Source: Candidatus Kaiserbacteria bacterium (GTDB taxonomy: Bacteria > Patescibacteriota > Minisyncoccia > Phycocordibacterales > Phycocordibacteraceae). From it: 43,608 bases of DNA. The stretch covers positions 34,142 through 77,749 of the forward strand of contig JAHFMJ010000001.1 in NCBI GenBank assembly GCA_023269035.1, in the 5' to 3' direction. Shown in pieces: positions 42,001 to 43,608 of this stretch. Below the pieces are notes generated by a model. It did not search any database. It saw only the letters and a program-made list of their open reading frames with translations, and was not told the DNA's origin. Position 1 is the first letter of the stretch; each line of letters starts with the position of its first letter. Both the position numbers and the translations under genes were made by a program.

Positions 42001-43608
42001 GCGACCGTTGGGAAGCTGGACGACGTTCGCACCGATGCCTGCCGCCGCAGTGAGTGAGGGACCGGCAGTGAAGGTGTTGGCAACTGGATCGTAAATGTTG
42101 GTCGTGGTTTGTCCGCCACCGTTAACAATGAAGTAGGTACCGTCAGGACGCTTAAACGCCAGCGCTCCGCGGCCGATAACCCCCGTGGGCGTAACGCCCA
42201 ACGATGAGAAGAGTCGAGTCGTCTGATCGTAGAGCTGGGCGTTTGAGACGCCTCCGGAGATAATCACAAATTTTCCATCGGGGCGTTTCATAACGATCGT
42301 AGAGGACGCCGTCGGTGTCACGAGGTTGGGCTGTTTGACACTGAAGTCACCAAGGTTGAAGAGCGAGTTTGAACCGCTAAGTGTTTCACCGGAGAATGCG
42401 CTCGGGGAAAGGGTCAGTGCACCGTTGGCATCATTGCTTATGTTGAGCGCATACGGCCCCGATTGTGGCGCATTCGCTGTGGAAGTTGCGGCGGTGCTTG
42501 AGGCAATACCAAGGCCGAAGTCGAACTGGGTTTTGTGGAGCGCTGTCGAGTTGTCGATGCGTACATCATAGATAAGCGGATCGGAAAGCGGCCGCTGGTA
42601 CTGGGTTTGGTTCACTCTCCAGACACCCTGTTCTTGAGCGATCATCAACGGTACGGGGCGCGTAAAAGTAAATTTAAACTGCACCTGGTTATCGTTGGTC
42701 GTCGTTGCACTGATGTTGCCGCCGTTGAGGACGGTCTTGTAGGTCGCTGACGAACAGAGCGCCGGGGAGGTGGCGGTACGTACTTGGGCAATAATGGTTC
42801 CCTGCTCGTTATTGGTGTTCCAGTTCATAGTGCTTTCAGTCGAAAGATCGCTGCTTGCGATGCATTCCGATTCGTAGGTTGAACTGCTCTTTGCGCCGGT
42901 GCCCTGAGAGATAAGGCCGGTGATGAAATTAGTATCGTAAATATCCATGCCATTGCTGCCGCCGCGCAGTATCCCGTATCTGCCGTCGGGCATCATAAAA
43001 GCCAGAAGACCTGCCGCCGGAACTGCCGAGAGCTGGACGGAAGAACCGGGATCGGTGAACGAGGGATTGGCGTTTGCACCACCGACATCAATGACGTTCG
43101 TCGTCTGCGAAGAACCGCCGATAAAAAGGAGGAACTTCCCGTCCTGCCTCCAAATAGCCTGTGCATCGCGGCCGAGCGTTGCAGTTGGTCCTACGCCAAG
43201 GTTGCTCCCCATAGTGCCGTTAAGGTTGCCGGGCTTGGGTTGCGGATCATAGAGGAACGATTGGCCCGACGTGCCGGGAATAATGAGGTATTTGCCGTCA
43301 ACGCGCCGAATGGCAACGGCACCCGTGTTCACCGCAGTCGGGGCGGTGAGGCCTGCATCGACTAGGGTCTGATCACCGGGGTTGTAGATAAATACCGTCG
43401 TGTTGTTGCCGCCACGGAAGATCAGGAAGCGCCCGTCATCGAGCGCAACGGGAAGGGCGCCGTCGCCGAAGGCCGATGGTGCTGCAGTCTGTCCTGTATA
43501 TCTGTTGGTGCTGTAGTTATAAGTACCCCAACTGGTAAATCCGCCGCAGAGGATCACGGCAACACCGTTTGTTGTTGCAAAGAGGTTCGTCCCGGTTGCG
43601 GTTGCACT
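39028..43608 (-). CDS. Giant Kelch-like repeat surface protein with C-terminal Pro/Ser/Thr-rich tail; 5' end beyond the window
   Basis: Repeated RPDGKFVIISGG...YDPxxNxF units; tail-fibre-like region DLAERYMSQESLENGTVVAIDP; frame stays open to the window edge. Confidence 0.85.
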   Translation of the reverse strand, partial: SATATGTNLFATTNGVAVILCGGFTSWGTYNYSTNRYTGQTAAPSAFGDGALPVALDDGRFLIFRGGNNTTVFIYNPGDQTLVDAGLTAPTAVNTGAVAIRRVDGKYLIIPGTSGQSFLYDPQPKPGNLNGTMGSNLGVGPTATLGRDAQAIWRQDGKFLLFIGGSSQTTNVIDVGGANANPSFTDPGSSVQLSAVPAAGLLAFMMPDGRYGILRGGSNGMDIYDTNFITGLISQGTGAKSSSTYESECIASSDLSTESTMNWNTNNEQGTIIAQVRTATSPALCSSATYKTVLNGGNISATTTNDNQVQFKFTFTRPVPLMIAQEQGVWRVNQTQYQRPLSDPLIYDVRIDNSTALHKTQFDFGLGIASSTAATSTANAPQSGPYALNISNDANGALTLSPSAFSGETLSGSNSLFNLGDFSVKQPNLVTPTASSTIVMKRPDGKFVIISGGVSNAQLYDQTTRLFSSLGVTPTGVIGRGALAFKRPDGTYFIVNGGGQTTTNIYDPVANTFTAGPSLTAAAGIGANVVQLPNGRVYILHGNITKTATLYDPLNNATAIATSSPVTVGSGSMFIPRPDGTYWFLSGVATAESTACAAVTATANFDPYQMKWSTLGAPAFPTPAPGAGGYAFQRKDGSWVIVRGLSTATTCVALGTTIIYDPLANVATLAAGPTLTSVAALGAYPLQRSDGSWLTISGGSAAGLAPQTGTSIYYENSGAFTANSRGPVGSTVAGPTMGVGSNSGGVAFQRDDGRYVIITGGATTSAAAAAPNVLEYDAGFVANGGYRSEEFQIPGLDSTSAVVWKSNMYGTPNGGISAEVRTASSQSGLQTASFREVGTGGLINPGSGETWVQLQFNFKRTFPGYSGILNGVWYSGNGTAYPYRSIPTPTLSEYKITKDKNLIDLQADGLSVLRVSSSGDIYTAPSGSINTSGADLAERYMSQESLENGTVVAIDPYNNHGVKKTQYQYQRDVIGVVSTDPGFVTGAYTENSYPIALVGRVPVKVSTENGMIKTGDTLTAASLYGYAMKATVSGRVIGKALESVDPTKLEECPTDGYVMPRKCSTIMMFVNLIDYNGQPIDEAFADWKFKTAEEQQAKAAEMGLTVNTADAVSSTTASLSLDGVSLYQTHDGEILDFLTQLKAERASGQTSLSEIFTDKVSAISQIISPEMIAQVVTAQEVRGLSIVSEKVTTTDLATDRITGNSNQSLTIGFEDGKITIIGTMPVLAATTTSFWSQVASVFSALMGTSTDEAASSTESVATEDTATSSPGVVITFDQSGNAQFAGEVVSEKVSTGALSVTGVATFAGGLEVAQLGSTTTTMSILSDSIFFGRPYFTSDTGGTAIITKGAKEVNVTFDRDYIEAPIVSASLAFGTTTNDAAIEAVLGEGVPYAVTKRDVHGFTIRLGKKAPADMTFNWIALAIKDSKEFTSRTVEEDVPVSAPQAEPTVPAAENIPPADTGSSSLDIVPPTEPPATDIPPDALSPTSDVSAPPDATPPDAVSSTPETVPSADTSTTPPPDTQTPIP

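Overview
The window looks like ordinary chromosome from a Patescibacteria/CPR (Parcubacteria-like) bacterium; this placement is inferred from gene content. Main segments: (1) a DNA-repair/nuclease cluster (ung, MGMT-type alkyltransferase, RecB-like nuclease, ATP-cone nuclease fusion) followed by mnmA, mltG, a large membrane protein, a sigma-region-4/HARE-HTH protein and leuS; (2) an AbrB-HlyD-RND efflux operon with a recognisable promoter and operator-like palindrome; (3) a complete F1Fo ATP synthase operon (atpBEFHAGDC) with an unannotated 49-aa ORF between atpG and atpD; (4) mscL, a PAP2 phosphatase and a YhhQ-type transporter behind a leader with a terminator/antiterminator pair; (5) a tRNA cluster with unusual features: two abutting tRNAs, a tRNA-Pro inside a 20-bp perfect inverted repeat, and a duplicated tRNA-Ala 3' end; (6) an ATP-citrate lyase operon (aclB-aclA) with a GNAT gene; (7) prs; (8) a putative cohesin/dockerin surface operon; (9) a class-A beta-lactamase-like serine hydrolase; (10) a giant Kelch-like surface protein cut by the window edge. 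The best candidates for an undescribed system are the cohesin-dockerin operon, the YhhQ leader RNA, and the intra-operon small proteins. No CRISPR array, rRNA or intact transposon was recognised. All family calls come from reading motifs in the translations; no searches were run.
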